In this document: positions 24,601 to 34,330 of the stretch, in pieces
Layout of the letters: each line of letters opens with the position of its first letter
Position numbering within the stretch: position 1 is the first letter of the stretch
Source: Polytrichum commune
Taxonomy: Eukaryota > Streptophyta > Polytrichopsida > Polytrichales > Polytrichaceae
NCBI GenBank assembly: GCA_950295325.1
Contig: OX485804.1
Span: forward strand, 18,722,001 to 18,786,000
Reading direction: 5' to 3'
DNA length: 64,000 nucleotides
Position numbers and translations under genes: made by a program
Notes under the pieces: model-generated
What the model was told of the DNA's origin: nothing
The model's database searches: none
The model's input: only the letters and a program-made list of their open reading frames with translations

Positions 24601-25373
24601 AGAAACCCGAGTGGCAGAAAGGGACCGTGAACAAAGCTATAAAGAGCGCTTTTGGCTTGAAGGGTAGAGGTCTGTGGTTAAAGTTACGTTGCCAGCTTAA
24701 AGTTGCCAATGACCTCATGGACTCTCGCCATTCACTAAAATCCAACGTGGCCATCCATGAGTGCGAAAATATAAAAGTGTCACCCTACTAGTATTATGCA
24801 TGTACCGGGAATCGGGAGGAACGCCCGACTTCAATCACCTCATATATACTAGATAATGACCATTGGGCGAACCTGTCCGAACGGCGGGCGGCCCCCAGCC
24901 GGGTCGAGCCAATGCCCCGCAATCTAACTTGTTTTCCATCAAGAAGAGATGATGCACATCATTGAAGGACTTTGCAAACATCTGTGGGACCATTTGACAT
25001 AATCTGAATGAGGTAGACGTGTTTGAATGTGTGGTTCACCCTAAGTAACTTTTGGTGGACATAATCTCTTTCCGGTAGAATTTACGGTAGCATGAACCCT
25101 GGCATTAAAAAGCCAGAGAGGGTCTTGTCAATATGGGAGGAGGTACTACTGACCTCAGGTGAAACTTTGAACAGAAGAACGCAACTTAATAAAACCTGTG
25201 TGTGACTGCATGCATATCCCCGTATGATCTGTTCAAAAAACTCTTACCGGTCCAAACCATACTTTCAATATAGGAATTGATACCTGGGCCAAGTAGATCA
25301 GTGCCATGAGACAGAGGAAAGGCGCTCTACACGTGCTTTGGAGGATACGCATCGACCTCATGGAATTTCCACA
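21648..25373 (-). pseudogene. BT1-family (folate-biopterin type) MFS transporter, incomplete
   Basis: BT1 proteins are twelve-helix plastid or plasma-membrane carriers of folates and pterins. Well-phased minus-strand exons are 23682-23246 (KPAGDLQTISGLAM, then a hydrophobic helix), 22818-22607, 22484-22321 (ending RPTIL-Q across the splice) and 21845-21648 (FIIPNISTIMLYYQ then YLLKHLPLRKTLW). Upstream pieces are an exon 24470-24437 coding FIPWSIKPAIG, the BT1 PW-x2-KP signature, an exon ending at 23910 with VLLTSQNAGTAM, and a possible N-terminal exon ending at 25284 (LCLMALIYLAQ). Between helices six and seven lies an unusually long acidic loop, encoded by three exons. The signature expected after PWSIKP is not intact: near 24,200 the best reading reaches two adjacent stops. 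Helices nine to twelve were not found downstream. I therefore call it a truncated or dying gene; an intact gene with exons I missed is the alternative. Confidence 0.65.
22090..22110. repeat. (GA)n microsatellite in a BT1 intron
   Basis: This is a short GA run between the 22484-22321 and 21845-21648 exons. Confidence 0.8.
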
Positions 25374-26330
25374 GATTATACTTCCACTAAAATGCGATGT
25401 ACAGGTCACGGTCCTCAAAAGTGAGATATTATAAGTGTGGCGTTTGACGATGCAGTCCCTCTGCCTTTGTGAGTCAACTTCACCAATTTAGACGATACAT
25501 GATTCAAATATTACTCCTCAGGCTGTGTTGACAGTTGAATTCCTGCGCCATCCTTAAGATATTAGGATATCATTCTAAAATTTTGCCAAGAAGAAACAAA
25601 TACGGAGAAAAGACGCCAAAAGCAGCTCAAGCTGTCACTCGACCGCACGTTATATACTGGAGGCTCCTTGTTCTTCTACCGGAGCTTTCTATGTTCCCTA
25701 CGAACAGGACAAATTTCTGCAATCATATGCACAAATGAGAACATTCCGATGCTCCTCATAAAATATTTTTATCTCTTCACCACCGGCACCTCCAGCACCC
25801 GTAGACCACTAACTTCACCGATCTCATATACGACACATAATTGACAATTTTACTTTCTGTATCATGTTGAGTTCCTTCAACTCAACTCGTACCCCACGCA
25901 GTTCTACCCAGGTTTCACGTAGTTCTACCCAGGTTTACATCCAGCGCTTCTCACTGGTCAAATTGGAGCTAAAAAGTGGACCCGCTAGTAGGAGCCGTTC
26001 CCTGATCGCCCACGCCAGTAATAAGTATGGGCATGTTATCACCTGCTTTGCAGCCTCTAAAAACATCTATAGGAAGCTTGATTCTGGAGCTGCTTTTGTA
26101 TTATGAGCATTTTTTTTAAAACTATAAAATCTACAAATTCTTAGGAATTTTCGTAAAATTCAAAATTAAAACTAGGGCGGTGTCTGAACGATGGTCCCTC
26201 TTTTTAATTTTGAAAATGCCAGCTGAAAGTCACTATATAATATTAAACTAAAATACAGTCACAAATTGATGTCAATGGATTCCTCTCAATGCCAGGCTTT
26301 CCAAGCATGTTGCTCCTCTTTGTGCAACAA
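25374..26330. other. upstream part of the BT1 locus, no exon recognised
   Basis: It contains a short direct repeat, AGTTCTACCCAGGTTT, twice at about 25,900-25,940. N-terminal BT1 exons are poorly conserved and could be here. Confidence 0.35.
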
Positions 26331-26605
26331 CAAACCATCAAATCATGGGAAGGGATCACTTGGTAGAAGTGATTAGAACCAGCTGTTCTACAGGGGCGAG
26401 TGGCCATCCCAGGCCTCTTTCCTCCATAACCTCCGTTTCCGCAACACGAAGATCTCACCAAATCCTTATATACAGATACAACAAACAAAAATGGTCGGAC
26501 GCTTCTCACCAGTTCTTCACCTACCCGCCCCTACAAACACTACTGAACTCTCTCTCTCTCTCCCTCTCTCTCTACTTATAAACTAATCACTTTAACAGGA
26601 ATCTA

Positions 26606-26636
<31 letters not shown>

Positions 26637-27180
26637 ACTGCACAGTTGAAAAAGGACAGGAACATTCCAAAACCACCGCGAAGAAGTGCAAATGCACAAA
26701 AACCCGTACAACGCACGCTCCCGGTTCCTCCACAATCTTGGTGTATTCGATATATAGGAACTGAAATGAATCGAGCAACTCACTCGCTCGGGCCACGAAC
26801 AGAGCGGGATGAAGTGAAATTGGAGATGTTCCAACGCATCTCTCACCTCTCTCTACACCAGCATCAGCCTGTGGGAAGCCGCTGCAGGGGGGTGGCCGGT
26901 CCAGCGAGGTGAGGAGCGGGCGGGAGAGGGATGCAGTTCCAAGTGGAACGAGGCCTTCGCTCGCACGCACAGCCCGACCGGCAGGCAGGCAGGGCAGGGC
27001 AGGCAGAGAGATGGCGTGTTGGAGAGAAAGGAACGAAAGGAACGAAAGGAACGAAAGGCAGAAAGAATGAAAGGGGGGATGCATGGAACGCTGCATGGGC
27101 GGTCGTGGGGGTGAGTTCTTGGGACACTCTCAATCATCACAACCTTCCACCCTCACCCCCTTCCTTCTTCGAGGCCTATA
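26331..27180. promoter_or_regulatory. GC-rich, CT-repeat segment, promoter-like
   Basis: Two (CT)n runs (about 26,549-26,575 and 26,606-26,632) precede a GC-rich stretch to about 27,170 with an AAAGGAACG repeat at 27,027-27,057. Base composition contrasts with the AT-rich surroundings and resembles the 5' regions of the two complete genes in this window. It could be the promoter of the minus-strand BT1 locus, though no transcript start can be shown. Confidence 0.35.
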
Positions 27181-27332
27181 ATATAAACCTCCCACAATGG
27201 GATCCTCAACTCCCAATGGAGATGGACCGTGCTCAAAAGAAGCACGACGTAGGCACACTATTTTGCACGTGTACTTGTATAAAGTGCCGCCGACCGACTC
27301 GAAAAGTTCTCTCACTCAAATTTGTCAACGGA

Positions 27333-27626
27333 GTGCCACGGTCTCCCGGTTCTGTGTTGGGCCTACCTCCAAGAGGTGGTTTCTGAGAACAGTCCCAGCG
27401 ACCATGAAACATGATCCGTTCGATGCCATGTAGGAATCCATGTAGACTTTACATCCATCTTGGATTCACATGCTCCGCTGGTCCCTCAAGTGTAGTGTGA
27501 AGCGAACTTGGACCGGCTCTGCCTTTCCCACCAATGAGAGTGCTTCAAGTGTATTGGTCACAGGCTCTCAGTCTCGTGTGTGAAGTGGCCCTCATATTGA
27601 ACCCAAATTAGCTAACAAATTTCAAC
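27333..27626. repeat. dispersed repeat, second copy at 39,259-39,550
   Basis: It shares long identical stretches with the later copy, for example CTCAAGTGTAGTGTGAAGCG and GGCTCTCAGTCTCGTGTGTG. Both copies are in the same orientation and lie on opposite sides of the large retrotransposon. Homology continues past the putative element end into ATTGAACCCAAATTAGC. Confidence 0.8.
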
Positions 27627-28252
27627 GTAAGGGGGTCTTGTATGGACAATTTCACCTTGTATATATGCACCCATTTCTCATAGGATTATGAATTACACAA
27701 TTAGTGCGAGATGATGAGCGAATCCAAAGAATACAAGTAGCCCTTTTCCTCGTAAATGTTGGAGCTTGCACTAGAGGAAAACATGTCCAAATCAGAGTGG
27801 AGACGGTCACCGGTGTCCTGTGGTAGCAATGAGTCAATGCGGTCTTGATGGCCTAGTCGAAAGCTAGGTGATGCTTCCAATATTGTTGTTGTCGACCCCC
27901 TGGGTTTTTTTGTAGGTGACGATCTCCATCATGGGGGTGATGCATACCCTTTGCCCCCATTCTGCCATAATGGGTAGCATGGATGGGGTTTTGGGTGGCA
28001 TTCATTCGGTGCCCTCTTGGTTACGTGCAGCAAAATTGGTGTACTTCGTGGTGCACACCACCTAGCTAGTATCTGCATTGGTGGACACACCGAGGTCGCC
28101 ATCATTATGGCTCCAAGCATGCCATGTATGAATATCCTATCTATTATCCAGGTGGATATTCTCTTTTTCATCAAATGATCATATGGATGCCCCCAATTAT
28201 ATTAACTATGAGTCTACAACCCGTCTACAATGCTTAACAAAGTTTGGGCACA
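27627..28252. other. unrecognised sequence, possibly old transposon DNA
   Basis: The minus strand carries broken open frames without a recognisable domain. The segment ends at the TAGAT target duplication of the retrotransposon. Confidence 0.35.
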
Positions 28253-28257
28253 TAGAT

Positions 28258-30056
28258 TGTCGTAGCACGGTGGTGACGTATTCATTAAATTAACCTGATA
28301 AACGCGTAAAACGTCACAGCTGCGCCAAGTTCGTTCCCACGAAGAACTTGCGGTCGTTCACAACACAGAGGGGGGAAAACTTTCACTCACACACACACAC
28401 AAGAAACACCAGAAACTAAGTTAACACAAATCGGATTAAGAAATCCGGGATATTACGGAAATTATAGCACGGAAATTTCCGCCTTCCCGGTAGTGGACCG
28501 AGGTAGGGAACACAACACAAAGTATGGACAAGCTCCCACCCTAGAGTAGTACAACAATAGACTCAACGTCCCGAATCCATAGTTTAACAACTATATACAT
28601 TCCATTATAAGATTCCTTATTACGGGTCATGACTTCCGGGATAAGGTTTCCATGATAGAGGTAGCGGATATGACCTGTATATCCACTATCCACTAGATTT
28701 TCGACCGTGTCACAAGGACCATAATTCTAGTGTTTTAGGCTAGAATGCTCAGAGAGACTTGGTAGTTGTTCATCAGGATTTCACCCTTTGAGTTGATTTC
28801 TTAGGGTTGTCTCCCTATCTCCACTTCCTCTTTCTAACTACTACTTCCTTAGACTGGTGTTATGATGGGGGCAACCCTCCCTTGAGAAGGTGTCCCGCTC
28901 AAGTATCCGACGCGTGCCACCCGCCTTTGACGGGAGGAAAGGTGGAGGAAGTTTTGGGTCTATAAAACCAGCCTGATCCGCTCTCCGTGATGGCACAGTT
29001 TCCACTATACCACACGCAGAAACCGAATCCTCCCTCGAGAAAGGTGGAAACACAACATCTTCGCTCCTATCCTCACAATGGGTAGCTTGTGTTGTTCCAC
29101 AGGTCACACAAGATAGGACCTAAGGTTTGTTGATTTCTGTGATGGCGGGGCTAACATAGGGATGGGGCTACCACGCCTACCATCCGCGGTGGGAACCAAG
29201 CGCCAGTCGCGGCAGGTGCATGAGTGTTCTAGACCATTCCGTTACTGCTGATCGGTGTGATTCACCTCCAGGTCACGGCAAGTGGAAGGCGTAAACCAGA
29301 ACTCTCCCCCTACTATTGGACAGGTCTATCCACTGCTGCTCATTGTCGGTCCCTAGTTGGACGGAGTAAGTGGGGAAGAACCTACCATGTGTGTGGAACT
29401 TCCCTTGCCCAACAACCCCACGGTGGGGTTCTTTTCCCTTGTTCGGCCAATCTTTTCCTCCTTTCCGCGCTTCAGATTCCTCCGCCCATCACCTGCTCAC
29501 ACAGGGGCGTTTTAACCACACGCATCTCGGGGTATTACTGGCCCCCTGTCCTATCACGGAATACTAACCTAACTAACCTACACAATGATAGGGAATGGCG
29601 GAAAACTCGGAAACCTCAAGTACGGAAAAGAGGGACCACTTGTATTACACATGTACTCAAGACTCAATTCAAACCGAAGGTGAAGTAAAGCATAAGGTCC
29701 GAATTAAACAAAAGAACACTTGTATTGCAAAATGATGAGAGAAACACCAAAATGTTCTCCCTTTAAAACCAAACTAACACCCATATGCCATGGTTTCTAT
29801 GTTGGAAATTGCGGGCCACGTGGCAGTCATGACAATCCACCTCATAGAAAGGTCAAAACCTAAACAAAGAAAATGACGAGGCGCACAATCCGGGGCCACC
29901 TAACTACTTGCCCAAAACAAACCAAAATGGAATCTTAACTAAAATCTATTCCTTATCCTTCCGCTTCTTCAACTTGGCTTTCTTATGATTCTGCTTCCGC
30001 TTCTCGCGGCGGTCCGCGCTGTCCGTTGCCAAAAATGGAGCACGTGGTGGCGCCAC
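28258..30056. other. distal part of the 3' LTR, no coding region recognised
   Basis: It contains a short (CA)n run near 28,388-28,405 and open frames on both strands without known domains. It is moderately GC-rich compared with flanking DNA. Confidence 0.4.
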
Positions 30057-30548
30057 TTACACATCGTGAGCATTCGGCGCGGAACTCACTCTCACGCGGT
30101 CCACCATTTCCGCAACGTCCGGTGCCAATGGGACGGATAGTTGGTTGTCCGGCGGAAATTCCGGAACAAGAATGGCAAGTGGCGGCGGATCCCGGACAAC
30201 CACTTGGAAGTCCGTGGCAAGCATTGGAGTTGAGACCTCGGCCACGTGATAATCACCCAAGGTTTCCTCTCCAACCGCGGCGGAAACTGGGGTGGCCTTG
30301 GGAACTAACACCTCAGTGGTGGAAACCGGGAGGGCCGTGATCGCCGTGATGTCCTCCACTTGGTCCACCTCTTCCGTATGTTGGTTTCCACCTTCCACCG
30401 CAGCATCTTGAATTTCCACCATGTCATAAGGGGTCAAGTCGGAGTAGCCGGATGAAGACTCCCTCTCCTCCGATGACTCAACTACCACGGGAAACAACTC
30501 CGTGCAACTAGCAATGAGGGCCTTCATTGCTTTCAAGAATGCGTCCAT
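30057..30548 (-). CDS. LTR-internal ORF, acidic, unknown
   Basis: This frame of up to 163 residues starts at the ATG for MDAFLKAMKALIAS. It is rich in glutamate, valine and proline, with an acidic serine stretch (ESSEERESSSGY) near residue 30. It follows the coiled-coil ORF by nine bases on the same strand, so both may be pieces of one polyprotein-like product. No domain was recognised. Confidence 0.45.
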   Translation of the reverse strand: MDAFLKAMKALIASCTELFPVVVESSEERESSSGYSDLTPYDMVEIQDAAVEGGNQHTEEVDQVEDITAITALPVSTTEVLVPKATPVSAAVGEETLGDYHVAEVSTPMLATDFQVVVRDPPPLAILVPEFPPDNQLSVPLAPDVAEMVDRVRVSSAPNAHDV

Positions 30549-30557
30549 CTTACTCCT

Positions 30558-31220
30558 TTAATCCATGATGAAAGTAACCATCTTCGACCCGGAAACGTGG
30601 CCCGCGTTCTTCAATTTCGAGTCGAACATCTTAGCTTTCCACCACACGTTCCCTGCGATTTCTATCATATCACTCAACTTTTGTACCGTGAGATTGGTAT
30701 CCTTTACCTGCTTAAGGAGCTTCTCTCGCTCCGCTTCCAACTTCCGCACTCGCTCCGCGGTCTTCCGTTTTTCCGCAGTAAGGTGGTCCACTTTACGCTC
30801 CAGCTCCCGCAACCGACGCGGATCTTGGATGGCCTCCTTTATTGCGGCAACTAAACTCTCCCGCAACCGACGCGGATCTTGGATGGCCTCCTTTATTGCG
30901 GCAACTAAACTCTCCCGCGGCGGGTTGCCCACCAATTCCCCTACTTTGTGCATTTGTAGCTCATACTCCATAATCCGGGACCGTACTCCCTCCAAGTCAC
31001 GGATAATGGAGTCCACCAGATTGTCCTCCAAGGAAAAGGTGGAGGTTCCACCTCCTACTGGCTTGGTGGCGGACCTAGTCCGCGTCGCACGATTTCCCAA
31101 CATTAGTTTCCGCTTCTTGGTCACGGGCCGTTCTTCGTCGCTCATCTCCACCACGTCTTTCTCCTTCGAATCCTCATGGCCCATCTCCGGCTCCGAGTCG
31201 GTAGTCTGGAGCTCCCGCAT
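30558..31220 (-). CDS. LTR-internal ORF with nuclear-type basic motif and coiled coil
   Basis: The frame of up to 220 residues has an acidic start, a basic KKRKLMLGNRATRTRS segment near residue 35 that could be a nuclear localisation signal, and a long heptad-rich coiled coil from about residue 100 onward. An 18-residue unit containing ESLVAAIKEAIQDPRRL is repeated exactly twice, from a 54-base tandem duplication at about 30,810-30,917. The upstream frame continues, with breaks, from the ORF at 31,879. Its function is unknown; such extra ORFs are seen in Tat and Athila elements, usually outside LTRs. Confidence 0.5.
   Translation of the reverse strand: MRELQTTDSEPEMGHEDSKEKDVVEMSDEERPVTKKRKLMLGNRATRTRSATKPVGGGTSTFSLEDNLVDSIIRDLEGVRSRIMEYELQMHKVGELVGNPPRESLVAAIKEAIQDPRRLRESLVAAIKEAIQDPRRLRELERKVDHLTAEKRKTAERVRKLEAEREKLLKQVKDTNLTVQKLSDMIEIAGNVWWKAKMFDSKLKNAGHVSGSKMVTFIMD
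30810..30917. repeat. perfect 54-base tandem duplication
   Basis: Two adjacent copies contain CCGCAACCGACGCGGATCTT and continue identically to CTAAACTCTC. The duplication keeps the coiled-coil frame open and adds 18 residues. Confidence 0.9.
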
Positions 31221-31229
31221 GAACTGATG

Positions 31230-31879
31230 CGATGTTCATAGGGTGTCATCTTCGTCCGTGAGTAGGTTTCGTGTGCGTAAAGGTGGAAGAGGAAAGGCCC
31301 TATGTAGGAAGGTTGGCCGCGCTTAGTGTTGGTTGCCAACTTGTGCACCAACTCTCCAATGATGCTCCCTCAATCCACCACCTTCTTCTTGGAGTATGCA
31401 AGAAGTAAGGTGGTGGCAAGGGTAAAAGTAATGTTATAAGGCTTTTCCGGACTAAAGATAGGCACTAGAAAAGCTAACATCCTCATTTCCCTCTCGTCTT
31501 CACAATCATTCACAAAATATCTATATTTGGGATCCAGCCTCTGGGAGAATTTGTCCCTGTTACAATCCTCTCTCTTAGTGGCCATACCTTCCCCTCCTTG
31601 CTTGAACCCGTAAACCCGACTCCACAATTCCGCATTCCATCTATCCGGTCGGTCCCGGATGGTGGAAGCCTAAACGTGGTCCACCTCCCCCGTGACTAAC
31701 TCCCTTACCATCTTCTCACAGCGCACTCTCCAAGATTTTTCCCATAATCCGAGGCAGCCCATGCACCTCAGGTCTGCATCCAATTCATTGCTCTCCTCTC
31801 GACTAGTGGGGGTGACCACGTGCACCTTGCGGAGGGCTAGCGGCTTGTCCGCGATCCGCTTCCGTGTTTGGGTGGCCAT
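31230..31879 (-). pseudogene. LTR-internal ORF starting MATQTRKR, broken (3' LTR copy)
   Basis: The start codon at 31,879 sits in CACCATGGC, a strong context, about 90 bases after a TATAAATA on the minus strand. The reading goes through WEKSWRVRCEKMVRELV, meets a TAG, continues in the same protein through LWSRVYGFKQGGEGM and SQRLDPKYRYFV, then a TGA after KKKVVD, then a segment with PSYIGPFLFHLYAH. It resembles the extra, plant-transposon type proteins of large plant retroelements; this is a weak family guess. The TAG is shared with the 5' LTR copy, so it predates this insertion. Confidence 0.55.
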
Positions 31880-31968
31880 GGTGGTTGCGGCCCGCCGTCG
31901 CCGGTGCGGTCCGCTCCGCTCTAAGGTTTCCGAGTCGAAACGGAATTCTTAACACTAACTCAATTCGA

Positions 31969-31976
31969 TATTTATA
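31969..31976 (-). promoter_or_regulatory. TATA box of the 3' LTR
   Basis: TATAAATA on the minus strand, about 90 bases before the ATG at 31,879. The equivalent in the 5' LTR is 38401-38408. Confidence 0.55.
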
Positions 31977-32134
31977 ACTACTTTAAGGATTTTAGTTTTT
32001 CTCCTCAATTCTAACTATCCCACCTAACAATCTACCTATAAAGTACTATACTTATTATGTTTTCCTTGCTCAAACCTATTCCTTAAACTTAAAACAAGGT
32101 TTCTTAAGATTTTAAGAAAAGGCGGGCCACGACA

Positions 32135-32147
32135 TCACCCCTTTTTC
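32135..32147 (-). other. polypurine tract of the retrotransposon
   Basis: On the minus strand the sequence is GAAAAAGGGGTGA, directly before the TGTC of the 3' LTR. This is the expected site of plus-strand priming in reverse transcription and fixes the inner edge of the 3' LTR. Confidence 0.75.
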
Positions 32148-33139
32148 AATTGGGAGCGTCCCCGCGAGCCTATTGAATTCTAACCCTTAGTATTGGTCCT
32201 AATGCTTTTAAGAGGTGGAGAGCAACCCGTCCCTCTCAATCCCCTCAATTTTTCTTAACTCCTTACAAAACCTTTTGCTTCTTAATCACCTCTCAATGCT
32301 AACCTTAATCACTCAATTTCTCTCAATGCCATATCTTAATCCTCTCACCTCTCAATGCCATCTCTCAATGTTTAATCCTCTCAATGCAATCACTCAATTC
32401 TTCTTAATCCTCTCACCTCTCAATGCAATCATTCAATTCCCTCAATGCAATCACTCAACTCCCCTTAATGCAATCATTCAATTCCCCTTAATCATTTCAA
32501 TCCCTAAATGTCATCTCTCAATGCTTAATCCTCTCACATCTCAATGCCTCTCTCAACACCTCAACTTCCCCTCTCTATGCCTCTCTCAGCACATCAACTT
32601 CCCCTCTCTGCGCAGTAGTTTCCTTTCTCTGCACAGCCACTTCTGCCTGCTGTCACCTGTCATGGCTGCCTCTGCCCTCTCTCCGGGCTCTGCACATCAA
32701 TTTCCTCTAGGAGCAGTCACGTCCAGCAGCAGCCGCCTTCCTGTGACCAACTTTGTCCTCTGTCCGGGCTCTGTACAGCAGTTTCTTCGCCCAGGAGCAG
32801 TCGCCTCACTGTACCCAATCGCCTCCCCGTGACCAGGAGTACCTCTGAACCTACCGCCCAGCAGGAGCTCTCGACCGGCAGCAGGCGTCAAAGAGGAAAA
32901 GAGGGAGGGTTTCCCCTCCTCTTCGACTTTTATAGGGGGGTGGCTCTTATTTTATTTTATTTTGCACTGTCCAGTCTCCTCAGGTAGCCTGCCAAGTAAA
33001 AGAAGAAAAAAAAGAAAAAGGGAGCTGGACTGAACTGAAGTGGGCCGAAGTGGGTTTTTTTTTTTTTTTTTTTTTGCTACTTTAGGCCTATCAACTTATA
33101 TCTAAAAAATCAACAAAATCCGAGCCTAGAAGTTTAGGA
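32148..33139 (-). other. untranslated region between integrase and 3' LTR
   Basis: On the + strand 32,215-32,600 is a degenerate repeat of CTCTCAATG-like words, giving a spurious long + frame. A T-run of more than 20 bases lies near 33,053-33,076. No coding region on the element strand is supported. Confidence 0.6.
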
Positions 33140-34330
33140 TCAGTCGTGGTCCGCACTTTCGTGGGGGCGGTACAATTTTACGCGGGACCCATTGGTTTTT
33201 GTCTGCAATAGGTTCCCTTGCAAATCCTTCAGTTGTAAAGATCCATTATCGAAAATTTGGTCTACCACAAAGGGTCCCATCCATCTAGTGTGCAACTTAC
33301 CGGGAAAATTTTGGTAGCGGCTATCGTAAAGGAGTACCATTTTGCCTTCCGTGATTCCGTTATCCACTGGCACCTTCTTGTCAAAAGTCACTTTCCGCTT
33401 TTCTTGGATTTTCCGCGTCTGTTGTAGTGCTTCCCCTCGAGCTTCTTCTAACGCTTCAATCTCCTCGAGGCGGTTGTCCAAAGAGTCCACCCTCTCTCCA
33501 TTACGGAAAGCTATCACCCTTAGGGTTTCGATTTCCGTTTCTACGTTTTGCAGGACCTCTTGTCCATAAACTCAAAAGTATGGACTTCGTCCTGTGGTGC
33601 TTTTGTGGGAGGTATTGTAAGCGTAAACCACGGAAGGTAGTTTCTCGTCCCAATCCGTCTTATGGGCGGAAACTACCTTTTTGATGATGTTACCCACTAT
33701 TCCGTTTGCCCTTTCCGTGAGACCATTGGCTTTTGGGTTATAAGGAGTGGTCTTCCGATGTTTGATGCCATACCTTGCTGTGAGGTTCGAAATCACTTCA
33801 TTCAAGAAGTGGGTTCCTCTATCGCTGACCAGCTCTAATGGGCATCCAAATCTCATCATGATCCGCTCAAACAGGAAGGAAGCGGAAGTATGGGCATCAT
33901 TCCGGGTGGTGGCCCGAGCTTTCACCCATTTGGTGGCGTAATCCATTTCCAAGATGATATACCTCCTCTTTTTCCTACTGACAGGTAGAATGGGCCCAAT
34001 AAAATCCACCCTCACTTTTCAAAAGGGGCTATGGGCATTATTGGAGTAAGCGGTCAGTGATTCCGCGTTCTGGGATTTCCCGTTCGCTGACACGGATCGC
34101 AACTTTGAACGAAGAGCTTTACATCTCTACGAAGGTAGGGCCACCAGTAGCCTGCTGCTCGGATCCGTCCCACCGTGCTCTGGATCACAAAGTGTCCACC
34201 CACCGGATCCTCATGCAAACTCCTAATTACTGGTTTCCGCTCTCCGGGCTCTAAACATCTTCGAAGTTGCTCATCTGGGCCGCTTTTGAACAAAACACCC
34301 CTGATCAAAGTATAAGGAGCAACCTTATAC
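33140..34330 (-). pseudogene. integrase region, frame-broken
   Basis: In order on the minus strand: an N-terminal HHCC zinc-binding segment (LHEDPVGGHF, then CDPCQRTG) in 34,308-34,054; a catalytic core in 34,015-33,572 with the DDE residues in VDFIGP, SDRGTHF and GLTERANGI; and a C-terminal part in 33,517-33,140 with WMGPFVV, a GPF/Y-type module, ending HESADHD. The three pieces are in different frames or are separated by stops, as is the join to RNase H at about 34,340. There is no chromodomain at the C-terminus. Integrase would insert the DNA copy into the genome; this copy is inactive. Confidence 0.85.

Larger units (their letters stand above)
28258..32134 (-). repeat. 3' LTR, about 3.9 kb, containing open reading frames
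   Basis: The upper edge (32134) follows a polypurine tract and begins TGTCGTGGCCCGCC on the minus strand. The lower edge is TG at 28258 beside the target duplication. Only its first 683 bases (31452-32134) have a partner in the right LTR, because the right LTR is deleted. The length is thus inferred from the terminal bases and TAGAT repeats rather than from a full LTR-LTR match. The alternative is that 28,258-31,451 is the 5' part of a second, fused element. Confidence 0.6.

Noticed and set aside
24820-24920. GC-rich stretch suspected to be rDNA or tRNA
   Set aside because: No cloverleaf or recognisable rRNA segment could be traced.
26587-27096. 169-codon minus frame in the GC-rich segment
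   Set aside because: Composition is explained by GC-rich and simple repeats (ERERER and FLSFLSFL). No conserved motif or splice context is present.
30565-31227. 220-codon + strand frame
   Set aside because: It mirrors the coiled-coil ORF on the minus strand, including the 54-base duplication. The minus frame has the better protein composition.
32215-32832. 205-codon + strand frame rich in L, S, N and Q
   Set aside because: It is a translation of the degenerate CTCTCAATG repeats in the retrotransposon's untranslated region, on the wrong strand.
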